In this document: positions 33,484-43,655 of the stretch, in pieces
How the letters are laid out: each line of letters opens with the position of its first letter
Numbering within the stretch: position 1 is the first letter of the stretch
Source of the DNA: Gonocerus acuteangulatus
Taxonomy: Eukaryota; Arthropoda; Insecta; Hemiptera; Coreidae
Reading direction: 5' to 3'
NCBI GenBank assembly: GCA_946811695.1
Contig: OX328126.1
Span: forward strand, 85,445,536 to 85,509,535
DNA length: 64,000 nucleotides
Program-made: the position numbers and the translations under genes
Notes under the pieces: generated by a model
What the model was told of the DNA's origin: nothing
Database searches by the model: none
The model's input: the letters and a program-made list of their open reading frames with translations, nothing else

Positions 33484-33773
33484 TGTCGACAGTTGCACAA
33501 GACACACGCAGCCCGATGAAGAGGGAGAGACAAGCAACAAACCCTGACAGGAAGGAAGAGGGATGAGACAGGGGAGGTAGGAATCCTAGCTGCAGCTAGG
33601 GGTTAGCAACAGCTACCCTTAGAATTTCCTTAGGTTATCAGGAGATGAGACTAACTTACTTAGATCTTGCTACCTAGAAGTAGCTCTTGTTTATTCACTC
33701 CGTATTGAGGAAGAGCTACATCTGAGGGCTAGATTCTACCTGTTAGATTCTAGCTTTTATTCACTCCACCCAT

Positions 33774-33910
33774 TTACAAACCAGACTCAGTACTACCTCA
33801 ACATTGGCTTGATAAAGACGTACTTAGATGGAAGCGCTCGTCCACAGCACCCTCGCCGATAGGTTGGTATGGTAACATACCGTTGTTTGGATTCATCAGT
33901 TAAAATAATA

Positions 33911-33950
<40 letters not shown>

Positions 33951-34165
33951 ATATCCGCGCCATAAACGGTGGATATTCTTTTGTCACTTTTGGATTTAGC
34001 AACAATTTGAAAAAGTTTAATTTTTCCGCTAAAACCTCAATTGCGAAATTATTATGCAAATACTTTCAACTGATTAAAAGGAAATTTTTTGGGTTGTTTT
34101 ACTCTGTAATCAGCATTTTCTTCTTAGAATATGATATACCTAAATGCATTTTATCTTGTAAATAT

Positions 34166-34220
<55 letters not shown>

Positions 34221-34663
34221 ACAGGCTAGGTAATTCAATCTATAAAATGGATTGAATATTACTCCAAACCTGAAAATTGATTAGGGTGGTTCTAAAAATA
34301 AATGATAGTGGACTGTATTATAGTGAAATTAATTGAAATATATTAATGAAAATTTACATGGGTTGAGCTTAATGGTGGGGGTGGATCTGATAGTTATTGG
34401 ACTCACATCATCGGGTTTGGAAATTGTAGTTTGTAGCTGGCCGGCCCTCTCTCCCTCCTCCCTCACCAGGATAGTTTTCTTCTCCTACTCACTAGATGAA
34501 ACTGAAAGAGCGTAGGAAGGAATAAAATAGTCTTTTCTTAAAAGATTGTCTTGAATTTTGATACACTGCACTTTCTTCTTTTTTTTCTTCTCACTCACTT
34601 GTTTTTTCTCACACCATATGATTTATATAGTGATTTATTGTTCAGCTGGATTTGTGATCCCTG

Positions 34664-34734
<71 letters not shown>

Positions 34735-35354
34735 GACTATTTTTTACCGTATTTTCTAACGTATTGCTATTTTCCTTAGCTGCGAATCAATTATAACATT
34801 TCTGAATGAGTTAAAATGTTATTACGAGTTATGAGCGAAGAACGCTTACCTGAATTATTGTTGTTTTCAGGTATTTCTAAGGAATTCAGGATTAGCTAAG
34901 GAATTTATAAAGAAACCCTTGCCAGGCTTTGCTTAGAGTGTGCAAACATTCCATGCATTAAGTAATATATAAAGCTAAGAAAGAATTCACTTCTACAATA
35001 AACCGAAATAAATCCTGATCTGGGGAAAAATTAGGAAAATCGTGTGATGATATAAAATAACACTGTTCTGCAAAAAAAAAAACTTTTCTCCCCTCCCTTG
35101 AACAATTTTGCCTGTTTCTCATGTTTTCAGGTGTGCTGAGTCCGAATCTGAACTCAGAAAAATTCTATCACCCTCTGATTTTGAGAGAAAAGAGGAGAAA
35201 CTTGGAAAAAATGAAAAATTGTATTTGAAAATTATTGTCTTTATTATAACAGATTTTTTCTTCTTTTTCAACGGTAAAATATAATTAATTGAATCCTGCA
35301 TGCTATCAGGTATAATACTAGATATGACGCAACTCAAAAAATATACACACATCG
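33774..35354. other. Intergenic, three TA microsatellites
   Basis: (TA)n at 33908-33948, 34165-34217 and 34670-34730. Apparent ORFs here are translations of the microsatellites. No repeat family or gene recognised otherwise. Confidence 0.5.
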
Positions 35355-36240
35355 TCAATGAGTATTTTTTTTTCTTTTGTACTCTTCCTCCTCTGTCTCC
35401 CGCTGCAGTGTCCAGCAGTAATCCGCCAGCATCTTCTCATTCCATTTGCCAGTATATCTTTTTTCCATTCTGGATATGTCTTGGTGGAATCGTTCTCCAT
35501 GTTGCACCCAAATTTGGGGCGAAAAAGTCTAGGTGACTATGCAGGAAATGTATTTTTAAGGACATATTGCATCCCAATGTTTTATATGAAGTAAGCAGTT
35601 CTTGGACTATTTTTCGGTAGTCTCTAGATTTTTCGTTTCCCAAAAACTTAGCACATACCTCTCGAAAAGCAATCCAAGCCTTTTTCTCAGTAGTATTTAA
35701 CTTTGCTTCAAAAGTGAGGTCCTTGAGTAGATGTCGAATTTGGGGTCCTACGAAAATTCCCTCCTTCATCTTAGCATCGCTGAGATGCGGAAATTTTTGT
35801 TTTAAGTACATGAAACCTTCTCCTTCCTTGTCCATCGCTTTTACAAAGTTTTTCATTAGCCCCAATTTTACGTGGAGTGGGGGTAAAATTATTTGGTTTT
35901 TGTCCACTAATGGAGGATTGGTAATGTTTTTTCACCTACTTTTTCCTTACGCTCTGGCCATTTTTTTACGACATAATGGTCTCCTCTTTTTCTGCTGTCC
36001 CAAGGATTTGAATGAAAAGGATACCACCATAAAAGAGAAAGGAAGGTCATTCCCCTAAAGATCCAGGTAGAGACCAAATCCCTGCCTCAAGATCAAAAAC
36101 ACTTTTGGCCATATTTCTTCAACCACCTGTAATATTCCCATCAATTTTTTTTCGTTCAAATATACTTCATTGCGCTCAAAATCATCGGGCTTTTGAATTT
36201 TTTTCACTATGTTTTGATGCCAAGAAAAATTCGTCAAATT
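35355..36240 (-). pseudogene. Broken copy of a repetitive uncharacterised protein (LPPLHVKLGLMKNFVKAM family)
   Basis: The minus-strand reading, in order, is NFSWHQNIVKK near 36230, PWDSRKRGDHYVVKKWPERK near 35980, then an open 156-aa block (35907-35437) with ILPPLHVKLGLMKNFVKAMD, EGIFVGPQIRHLLKD, AWIAFREVCAKFLGN and LGCNMSLKIHFLHSHLDFF. A frame change at about 35510 leads to HGERFHQDISRMEKRY, MLADYCWTLQRE and a stop at 35355. The change coincides with loss of a few codons between NLGA and HGER. From memory, proteins with this core are widespread and multicopy in Hemiptera, Hydra and other animals, so they are probably mobile-element encoded. Their biochemical role is unknown to me. At least two frameshifts and one small deletion make this copy non-functional. 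Confidence 0.72.
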
Positions 36241-36391
36241 TACAAAAAACTCACATTTTTGGATAAAAAACTAGAATTTCTCAAGAAACTGTGCGTGATA
36301 GGCAGAATCTGACTTCAAATTCGTGTTCAGCACATTTGAAAACAGTAAGAAAGCATGTTTTGGTTTGAAGGAGGATTTTCGTGCAGAACAG
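36241..36391. other. Upstream flank of the pseudogene
   Basis: No further homology recognised; may include decayed coding sequence of the same family. Confidence 0.3.
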
Positions 36392-36596
36392 TGTAATTAA
36401 TAATAATTACATTAAAAATTTAAGTTTCATTATCTCTGATCTTTTAGAAGGATCAGCGATAATGAAACTTAAAGTTACCAAATATCTTAACCATTTTAGA
36501 AGTGGTTAACATATTTGGTAACTTCTAGCATACAAATTAATCAAATGTAATACAGCTGTATGATTAATTTTATGATTCTGTAATCATAAAATTAAT
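36392..36596. repeat. Five consecutive hairpins in 205 bp
   Basis: Stems: 36392-36411 (8 bp, loop ATAA); 36419-36473 (23 bp, one mismatch, loop TTTTAGAAG); 36473-36523 (21 bp, one C-C mismatch, loop TTTTAGAAG); 36534-36570 (10 bp, loop with TACAGCTGTA); 36563-36596 (perfect 15 bp, loop CTGT). The two largest hairpins have different stems but the same 9-nt loop. The last two overlap and are mutually exclusive. A LINE RT fragment follows directly. Confidence 0.93.
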
Positions 36597-36599
36597 GTT

Positions 36600-36790
36600 A
36601 ATCCAATTCCTATTACTATAGCTGATGACCGGAAACCTATTAATCTTCCTTTTACTTATGAACAACTTATGGCTTGAGTTAAATCTTTGAAATCTCATGG
36701 CTCACCAGGTCCAGATAATATTACCAATAGTGTTATGACATTTTCATCCTTAAACCAGGAGGTGTTTAAAAATGTAAATGTTTTTATTAA
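36600..36790 (+). pseudogene. Non-LTR reverse transcriptase fragment
   Basis: Reads ADDRKPINLPFTYEQLMA, a TGA, then VKSLKSHGSPGPDNITNSVM. SPGPDNI is the conserved motif ahead of the RT fingers in LINEs. Ends in frame disruption by about 36790. The clade cannot be told. Confidence 0.65.
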
Positions 36791-36824
36791 ATACATTCAA
36801 CAAAAGCTGATGAGTTTTCAAGTC

Positions 36825-37262
36825 GTCGTTTTTTTTTTTGTATATTCGAGTTTTGGATCTTGGATTGTGGACGGTACGGATTGTCGCAAATTGTCGGAAC
36901 TCTAACCCCTTTACTGAATAGCCTTTAATGTTGGTTTATTTAATATTGATTAATATTGTTAATAAATATTTTGTTGACATAAAGATATTAGTGTGGGTGT
37001 GGAGCCGGTGTAGATTCTGGTTGTTGCTTGAATGTCGGTGTTCGCGTCAATTGTATTGTATATAAGTAAGAATAAATTGTTCTGTGTAAGTTATTGTTAT
37101 TATTCAATAACCCACTGTTCTACGAAATATAACAATATTTAATGCCTTAAATAAATTATCGAATAAGACCATTTATATATTACTTCGTCAATTTTTCGAA
37201 GATGTTCGTTCGCTCCGATTTTCTTATTCCATAGTTTGACATGGTAGGGACGAAGTTAACAC
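36825..37262 (+). mobile_element. T5 MITE copy 2 with an internal insertion
   Basis: The left part (TGGATTGTGGACGGTACGG, then AACTCTAACCCCTTTA) and the right part (ATAGTTTGACATGGTAGGGACG at 37235-37256) match T5. About 36935-37130 is extra relative to the 250-bp copy at 56957-57209. The left TIR is missing. Confidence 0.72.
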
Positions 37263-37473
37263 CACGTTTCTGTGAAGGGTGATGTTTTTATTGCGTAGTG
37301 TAGTACCTCGAATACACAACACTTCGTAAAAAAAATTCTTAAAAAATGATTATTTAAGGCAGCTGTTGATTACAAATATGAAAGAGCAATCCGGTCAATT
37401 TTTGTTTTTTTATAGGTCATTTCATGAAGATTATTCAGGAATGCAGTGTATATGTTACCGGCAAAGTATATAA

Positions 37474-38379
37474 TCAGGCAATCTATAGAATGCCTAAATC
37501 CAGCCGGCAATGTATGAAATAAAGCGTATTTCATACTTTCCTTAGGCATTCTATAGAATGCCTAAATCCAGCCGGCAATGTATGAAATAATGCGTATTTC
37601 ATACTTTCCTTAGGCATTCTATAGAATGCCTAAATCCAGCCGGCAATGTATGAAATAAAGCGTATTTCATACTTTCCTTAGGCATTCTATAGAATGCCTA
37701 AATCCAGCCGGCAATGTATGAAATAAAGCGTATTTCATACTTTCCTTAGGCATTCTATAGAATGCCTAAATCCAGCCGGCAATGTATGAAATAAAGCGTA
37801 TTTCATACTTTCCTTAGGCATTCTATAGAATGCCTAAATCCAGCCGGCAATGTATGAAATAAAGCGTATTTCATACTTTCCTTAGGCATTATATAGAATG
37901 CCTAAATCCAGCCGGCAATGTATGAAATAAAGCGTATTTCATACTTTCCTTAGGCATTCTATAGAATGCCTAAATCCAGCCGGCAATGTATGAAATAAAG
38001 CGTATTTCATACTTTCCTTAGGCATTCTATAGAATGCCTAAATCCAGCCGGCAATGTATGAAATAAAGCGTATTTCATACTTTCCTTAGGCATTATATAG
38101 AATGCCTAAATCCAGCCGGCAATGTATGAAATAAAGCGTATTTCATACTTTCCTTAGGCATTATATAGAATGCCTAAATCCAGCCGGCAATGTATGAAAT
38201 AAAGCGTATTTCATACTTTCCTTAGGCATTCTATAGAATGCCTAAATCCAGCCGGCAATGTATGAAATAAAGCGTATTTCATACTTTCCTTAGGCATTCT
38301 ATAGAATGCCTAAATCCAGCCGGCAATGTATGAAATAAAGCGTATTTCATACTTTCCTTAGGCATTATATAGAATGCCT
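37474..38379. repeat. Satellite: 13 units of 68 bp with two inverted repeats each
   Basis: Period exactly 68 (e.g. 37544, 37612). Each unit has the 20-bp perfect palindrome AGGCATTCTATAGAATGCCT and a second stem GTATGAAATA/TATTTCATAC around AAGCG. Units are almost identical; a few have ATATAG in place of CTATAG. A final palindrome closes the array. No ORF. Confidence 0.96.
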
Positions 38380-38689
38380 ACTGCGCTTTAGGGAAAGTAT
38401 GACAGACAGAATATATAGCTTCTAGGAGTGAATAAGTGTCAAGAGTACAGAGTGTAAGCAAAGAAAATGGAATTCTAAGTGTGACAATACTCAGCGCTGC
38501 TCCAACAAGTAGCTCTAAATATGTAAATAACAATCTTATTTAATATATTGTTTTAAATAAATTGTTAGCCGAACGAAAAGAGCTTGTTTTTACCAAATTT
38601 TTAAGGTTATTCAAATTATCTATGTTCAAGTGTATAGAGTAAACGCAGAACCTTTTTAATTTTATACAATGCCAAATAAGGAACAGACA

Positions 38690-38995
38690 TTCTATAGAAT
38701 ACCTAGGCATTTTATACAATGCCTAGGCAATGTGTGTAATATTAAAAACAAATACGTTTTATACTTTGCCTAAACTGTTTAGGCATTCTATAGAATGCCT
38801 GGATTCTATACTTTGCCTAAACTGCTTAGGCATTCTATAGAATGCCTGGATTCTATACTTTGCCTAAACTGCTTAGGCATTCTATAGAATGCCTGGATTC
38901 TATACTTTGCCTAAACTGCTTAGGCATTCTATAGAATGCCTGGATTCTATACTTTGCCTAAACTGCTTAGGCATTCTATAGAATGCCTGGAATCT
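38690..38995. repeat. Second satellite: five 47-bp units sharing the same palindrome
   Basis: AGGCATTCTATAGAATGCCT at 38781, 38828, 38875, 38922 and 38969, with linker GGATTCTATACTTTGCCTAA and ACTGCTT. Degenerate palindromes precede at 38690-38730. The linker differs from that of the 68-bp satellite, though both contain a CATACTTT/TATACTTT block. Confidence 0.94.
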
Positions 38996-39075
38996 ATGCT
39001 TAGCCAGTAACATATACACTACCGACGATCTCAGAAATGTGCTTAGTTATGCTGCTCCTGCGTGATGGACGTTTT

Positions 39076-39644
39076 CTTACCTCCCCTAGTAGATAAAAGA
39101 CAGATTGAACAGATTTTCCCAAAATTCCACGGTAAGATGTTTTGGAATTAACTAGATACAAACAATGAGATTTCTAGTGTTTTGAGGATATACACATTAC
39201 GGATAGAGCTGTCACGGAGAATTTCCCCTTTTCTCCCGATGAAGCAAGATCATGATTCGGGAAAGAATGTCGTATATATTGTAGATAAAGAAACGAAAGT
39301 ACCAAGCAGAGTTGTCACGATTTCTGGAGACGAAAAAGAAAAGTGAAACCGATCCTTTGGATTGCCGTGAGACTAGACCAAAGAGGCTGCTTTTAAAGCT
39401 GATTATTCCTTGTAGTTTGTAGGGTTAGTATTTTCGGTGCGATGAGCTGCTTGAATCATGATAAAATCGTGATAGCTAAAAAGGTCTATGACATCAGTGA
39501 TAATGACGATTGATCGTTTCGCCTTGGGCTTACAGAATTATGTTTATTTTTAGTAAATATAGGATTTATAGTTATATATTGACATACCTAGGACTGTATT
39601 TATTATAAGTTGAATAAACTAAGATAAATACTAAACTATAGCCT
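39076..39644. other. Unassigned sequence
   Basis: No gene recognised. Confidence 0.3.
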
Positions 39645-40270
39645 GTCCAGATAAAACCAGAAGTTCAATTGCGCATGCGCGAACGTGTGGGCGAAAATTT
39701 GTCCCTGCCCTCTCTCCTCCCTCTGTTCCGCTACTTACAAAGCATTTTAATGATCAAACACTACACGTGAATTACTATAAAAATTGATTATGCCCATTTT
39801 GTTTAGGACCAGAAAGGCTTTGAGGTGCAAGGGAGATAGTGTTTAATGTTTATTAATTCTTAGCCAAAGCTAAGATGGAAACAATTTTTAACTATAACGT
39901 TTCCGATTCCCAAAGCAGGGCGACTGGGGTAAAGATTGACAAATGATAAGGTTATAAAAGGGATTTCTTCCTGCTATTTCTAGGGAATATAGGCCCTGCC
40001 AATTCCCTCTATCTATTTGAACAGGCTATAGTTTAAATTGTTTTCAACCTTAGCTTTGGCTTTGTCTTGATAAATATTAAACATAACCTTCATTGCCTCT
40101 CAAAGCCTTCCCTGGTCCTAAACATAATGGACATAATCAGTTTTTATTGAGTTCCACGGAGTGTGTTCTTCATTGAAATGTTAATGCAAATGTCGGAATA
40201 TTTCCCTCAAAATTTCGCGCATGCGGGATTTGACCTATTCCATCTAACTGAACGGGTTATAAAGTCCGGC
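39645..40270. mobile_element. Foldback/TIR element with GCGCATGCGCG
   Basis: Left TATAGCCTGTCCAGAT…AATTGCGCATGCGCG and right inverse of TATAACCCGTTCAGTT…CCGCATGCGCG. Inner arms pair through TTGTTTAGGACCAG, AAAGGCTTTGAG and TTAGCCAAAGCTAAG (39770-39875 against 40050-40145). An additional inner GAACAGGCTATAGTTTA at 40020 suggests a nested or rearranged copy. The TA at the ends would fit a Tc1/mariner-type duplication (weak). Confidence 0.68.
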
Positions 40271-40329
40271 TGAGAATAATCCGGCTCAAGTAGTATTATA
40301 AAATTTTTTTTAAACTGTAATTGCACTTC

Positions 40330-40640
40330 AAACATAGAGAGAAAACAGGCTACAATCCAAAGTCCTTCGCAAAATAGTTAATGCTCCTTTCTAAGTTTCC
40401 AATAAAACTCTTCATAATGACCTAAACATCCCTTTCGTACATGACCTGGCAAAATCCCGTTTCCCTTAGCCTTTTATTCCAAATTGTCTTTCCATCCCAA
40501 TCCCACCAAAGAAAAAACCCGCCTAGAAGGCTCAAAAGATATTGGCCTCATGATGAGTTAACTAACTAAAGGGCAACAAAATGATCCTATAGTAGAAAGT
40601 GCCAATTTTTATATATTGTCAATTTTTGTCGTCGTTATTT
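40330..40640 (+). pseudogene. Jockey ORF2 C-terminal fragment
   Basis: LQSKVLRKIVNAPF, a stop in place of Tyr (TTCTAAGTT), then LHNDLNIPFVHDLAKSRFP and PRRLKRYWPHDELTN, matching the C-terminus of the 22-25 kb Jockey ORF2. 5'-truncated, with at least one nonsense change. Confidence 0.85.
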
Positions 40641-40689
40641 TTATTTTTCGTAGTAAAGGGGTGGTTGGGCTTCGGCTAGGAGAAAAAAC

Positions 40690-40740
40690 GTCAGATCTTC
40701 AGGCACAAATCTATATCGGGCGTTTCGGCTGCAGTTTGGC
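40690..40740 (-). ncRNA. Degenerate hammerhead-like motif of PLE type
   Basis: Minus strand TTGAAGA, stem II GGCTGC/GCAGCC, GAAACGCC. The first core base is T where C is expected and stem III differs from GAAACATGTA. It may be a decayed or variant PLE terminal repeat. Confidence 0.4.
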
Positions 40741-40850
40741 AGCCTTCTTCAACTAAAAAATAAATATACACAATTATAATTAGGAATAATCAAACAGTAA
40801 GAAATGTTTTAAACATCATTACAATAAATTAGGAAACTGTTTTTTGAAAT

Positions 40851-41075
40851 TAAAAGTCCGTCACGCAGGAGCTGCATAACTAAGCACTTTCCTTAGAATT
40901 GGGTAGTGTCGAGTGTATTCCTGAATAATTTGTTTAAAATAACCTATATAGACAAATAAAATAAAAACCTAAATAGTTCTGCTCTTTTGAATTTATTATG
41001 AGTACATGTTTCAATTATTAATTTTGCAATTAATTTCCTTCCAGAGTTTTGTGTATGCGTGGTACTACACTACGT
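40851..41075 (+). mobile_element. T3 repeat copy 2
   Basis: Starts AAAAGTCCGTCACGCAGGAG and follows T3 through CCTGAATAATTTG, ATAACCTATATA and GTTCTGCT. High similarity to the reverse of 10690-10935. Confidence 0.8.
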
Positions 41076-41089
41076 AATATTTTTATTTA

Positions 41090-41350
41090 TTATTTTTTTT
41101 TCCGATGCTCCACATTGTCTATGAATGGCATCGATTGCTGGTAATAGTTGCTCATAGTGATGATATACTACGACACTAATATAGAATCCAAAGTAAAATA
41201 TGGAAAAAACAAATAACTAAAATGAAAAATTAAATTACAGAAAAAAATAATAAAAAAAACAAAAATAAATAAATAATAAATAAATAAAAAGAAAACACAA
41301 AAATAAACATTGAGAAACTAAGTAATATTCATTGGATTTTGAAATAAAAA
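41090..41350 (-). mobile_element. LINE 3' tail
   Basis: T-rich (TTATTTATT) start, then CGATGC…GGCATCG hairpin-like sequence, like the 3' UTR at 15720-15850. No coding part is left. Confidence 0.5.
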
Positions 41351-41454
41351 AGTTGCAGATGTTTTCATATTTTGTTATATTATTACACTACTTAAATACA
41401 CAAAGCTTCACATTTTCGTCTACTGATCTTGATGAATAAAATATAATAAAAATT

Positions 41455-41785
41455 ACGACTGGTATTGGCAAATAACTACTTTGGCTCCAGGGTAAACCCC
41501 CCCCCCACTCCTAATGAACCAATTTTGTTTATTTTTACAACACATTTTTCTCTTCATTTGGCCACAACAAATACCGAGTTTCGTTGAAATATTACAAAAA
41601 TTACGACTGTTATTGGCAAATAACTACTTTGGCTCCGGAGTAAACCCCCCCCCCCCCCCTCCAGATGGCCCGATTTTGTTGGTTAACGAACTCGATCAAT
41701 CGTTTGATAGTGGAATACTATATACCAAGTTTCGTGGCGAAAAAACAAAAAACTCTGGCCTGTATCGTGTTAACGGACACATATA

Positions 41786-41849
<64 letters not shown>

Positions 41850-41990
41850 GATATATATAAATTTTAACTGGGGTCATTTTTGGTGTCTACTAGGTAGGAT
41901 CGATAAAGATTCGAAGACATTTTTCAAAAATTCCGTCATGAGTGCAACCTCAATAGCTACTTTCCTTCGGAGGAAAGCTGTTAAACAATT
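41455..41990 (-). mobile_element. H3 repeat copy, reverse orientation
   Basis: Modules with C-runs at about 41493 and 41648, GTTAACGAACTCGATC, GGCGAAAAAAC, then GTTAACGGACAC, (TA)n at 41788-41842 and the block ATTTTTGGTGTCTAC…GGAGGAAAGC. The order is the exact reverse of 9555-10575. A good reference copy for the family. Confidence 0.8.
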
Positions 41991-42204
41991 AAAAAAAATA
42001 AAAATGATTTGTTCCTAATTTAGTAACCAATGTTTAAAAGGTTTCTTACTGTTTGATTATTCTCACTTGGAATCGAGAATGTTAATTTAATAGCTGAAGA
42101 AACGGTGCACCGTAACGGCTAATTATCTTCATCTCATTATTTGAATTTTTTTTCACCTAATTTTGTCATTCTTATTAATCAATTTCTGTATGTATTATTA
42201 TTTA

Positions 42205-42290
42205 TACTGGTGAGTAGTACTCACTACTCTTAAGTACTTAAGTACATTAGTTAAGTGTACTCACTGAGTACACTTAACTAATGTACTTAA
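42205..42290. repeat. 53-bp near-perfect palindrome plus a smaller one
   Basis: 42238-42290: two 26-bp arms (TTAAGTACATTAGTTAAG… and its complement) with a single central C. Just left is GTGAGTAGTACTCAC, a 7-bp palindrome around one G. TA-rich spacer-like context; no gene. Confidence 0.95.
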
Positions 42291-42496
42291 AAAATGTACA
42301 CATGTTAAATAAAGACATTACTAATAAAAAAATAAAATAAAACTTTAATAATGAGAAATTTAATACGATTTTCTTACAATTGCCCCGTAATAACCGGTTT
42401 TAAAAATGCATAAAAAACTAATCATACCTTTAAAGTGATTTTTACTATCCCCTGAAAATTATGGTGATAGTTCAGATTATTATAGTTCCCCTTATT

Positions 42497-42538
42497 TCTT
42501 TTCTTACGTCGCTAGGCTCTAGACCATGTGGAGACCCC
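42497..42538 (-). mobile_element. Micro-insertion of an S3 SINE head
   Basis: 42 bp: on the minus strand GGGGTCTCCACATGGTCTAG, then GCCTAGCGAC and AAGAAAAGA. 13-bp TSD AGTTCCCCTTATT at 42484-42496 and 42539-42551. Only the first 30 bases of the tRNA-like head plus an A-rich tail were inserted, which shows retroposition of an extremely short transcript or template switch. Confidence 0.8.
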
Positions 42539-42551
42539 AGTTCCCCTTATT

Positions 42552-43655
42552 GTTCAGAAAAAGATGAGACCCTAGAAGTGGGATCACTAAACAACGATTC
42601 CATTCCTAAGAAGAGAGGAGAAGCTTTATAAGTCCTAGGGTATTGTACTAATACTCAGAGGATGATTGCCTGAAGATCGATATCAGACAATCCTCTATTC
42701 GATTCACGGGTCGACTAGAACAAGAGTCGTCGGAGAAAGTCCGCTAAGCCATCAATCAATGGCCGATGATATTTCAAACCTTTATCATTATTCATAGCAA
42801 ATACATTACTGTCAGGGAAAGGGAGGGAGATCATTTACTATTTACCTTTACAGAAACTTGGGAATCAGGATCATTAAAGAAAGTATAAGTAAGAGCGATA
42901 GAGATTGAAGTGCAACCTCAATACCCGAGTCCAAATAAATGGGAAAGTTCTATCGTAAATATATGTTGGCGTATCTACTGTTGGGCTATTAGCGCCGGGC
43001 TATCTACAAGTTGCCACCCTTTTATAATGCCAACAGCACGTGATCGGTCACCCATTCAGGAAACGCCCGACGTTTCTTAACTTCGGTGATCAATGGGAAC
43101 CGGTACATTCAATGTACCGTTTGGCATTCGATGTTATTAATTGAGAAATGCTCTCTAGTTATGATTTTTCTTATTTATTGGCTGCTTCAGATTAGAAATG
43201 TACTATGTAGTTCATTTGAACTAGTTCAACAAGAAGAACTATCCCAAAAAGAATAGTTCCTTGAAAAGAAAGATTTGCCCATCTTTAGCATTAATAACAT
43301 CTTATAGATGGGATTTCTCTCCTGTGAAATAATAGATTTCCTAAAGATCATGAGTGATCTAGAAATGGTAAGGTTTGTACAGGGAAGTTAGGAAAGTCCG
43401 GATGATTGTGTAATAAATAGGGTAAGGTATAACTGGAGTGAATGTCTATTGAAAGGTATTAATTAGTTAAACTAGAGTTATAAGGACAAAATTTTAATTA
43501 AAGTGCCTTTATAACCCCTCGGATCGCAATGAGATTGGAGCAGAGTGTTACGTGGTTTATATATTTATATAATTTTACCTCAGTTCTTGTGACGACATGG
43601 GAGGAATTTTGTGAAAACCTTTCTTGGGCTTAGTAACAAATCTTAAATACTGTAT
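42552..43655. other. Unassigned sequence
   Basis: 42985-43030 carries a short S2/S3-like piece (TATTAGCGCCGGGCTATCTA). The rest is unassigned. Confidence 0.35.

Larger units (their letters stand above)
32374..33773. mobile_element. TIR element with GAGTGAATAAAAGC ends, probably PIF/Harbinger group
   Basis: Left ATGGGAGGAGTGAATAAAAG and right inverse of ATGGGTGGAGTGAATAAAAG. It contains four 132-bp tandem units at the left, a short ORF at 33029 and an M1 remnant at 33285. GTGAATAAAA ends and the ORF start fit the ISL2EU/Harbinger group from memory. No clear TSD. Confidence 0.65.
37290..39075 (+). mobile_element. T3 repeat copy hosting two satellites
   Basis: Left flank TAGGTCATTTCATGAAGATTATTCAGGAATG and right flank GTGCTTAGTTATGCTGCTCC match neighbouring parts of T3 at 10690-10935, where they are only about 25 bp apart. 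The satellites occupy this gap. Inverted GTATATGTTAC(C/T)GGC(A/T)AAG motifs at about 37448 and 38998 bracket the arrays. Confidence 0.75.
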
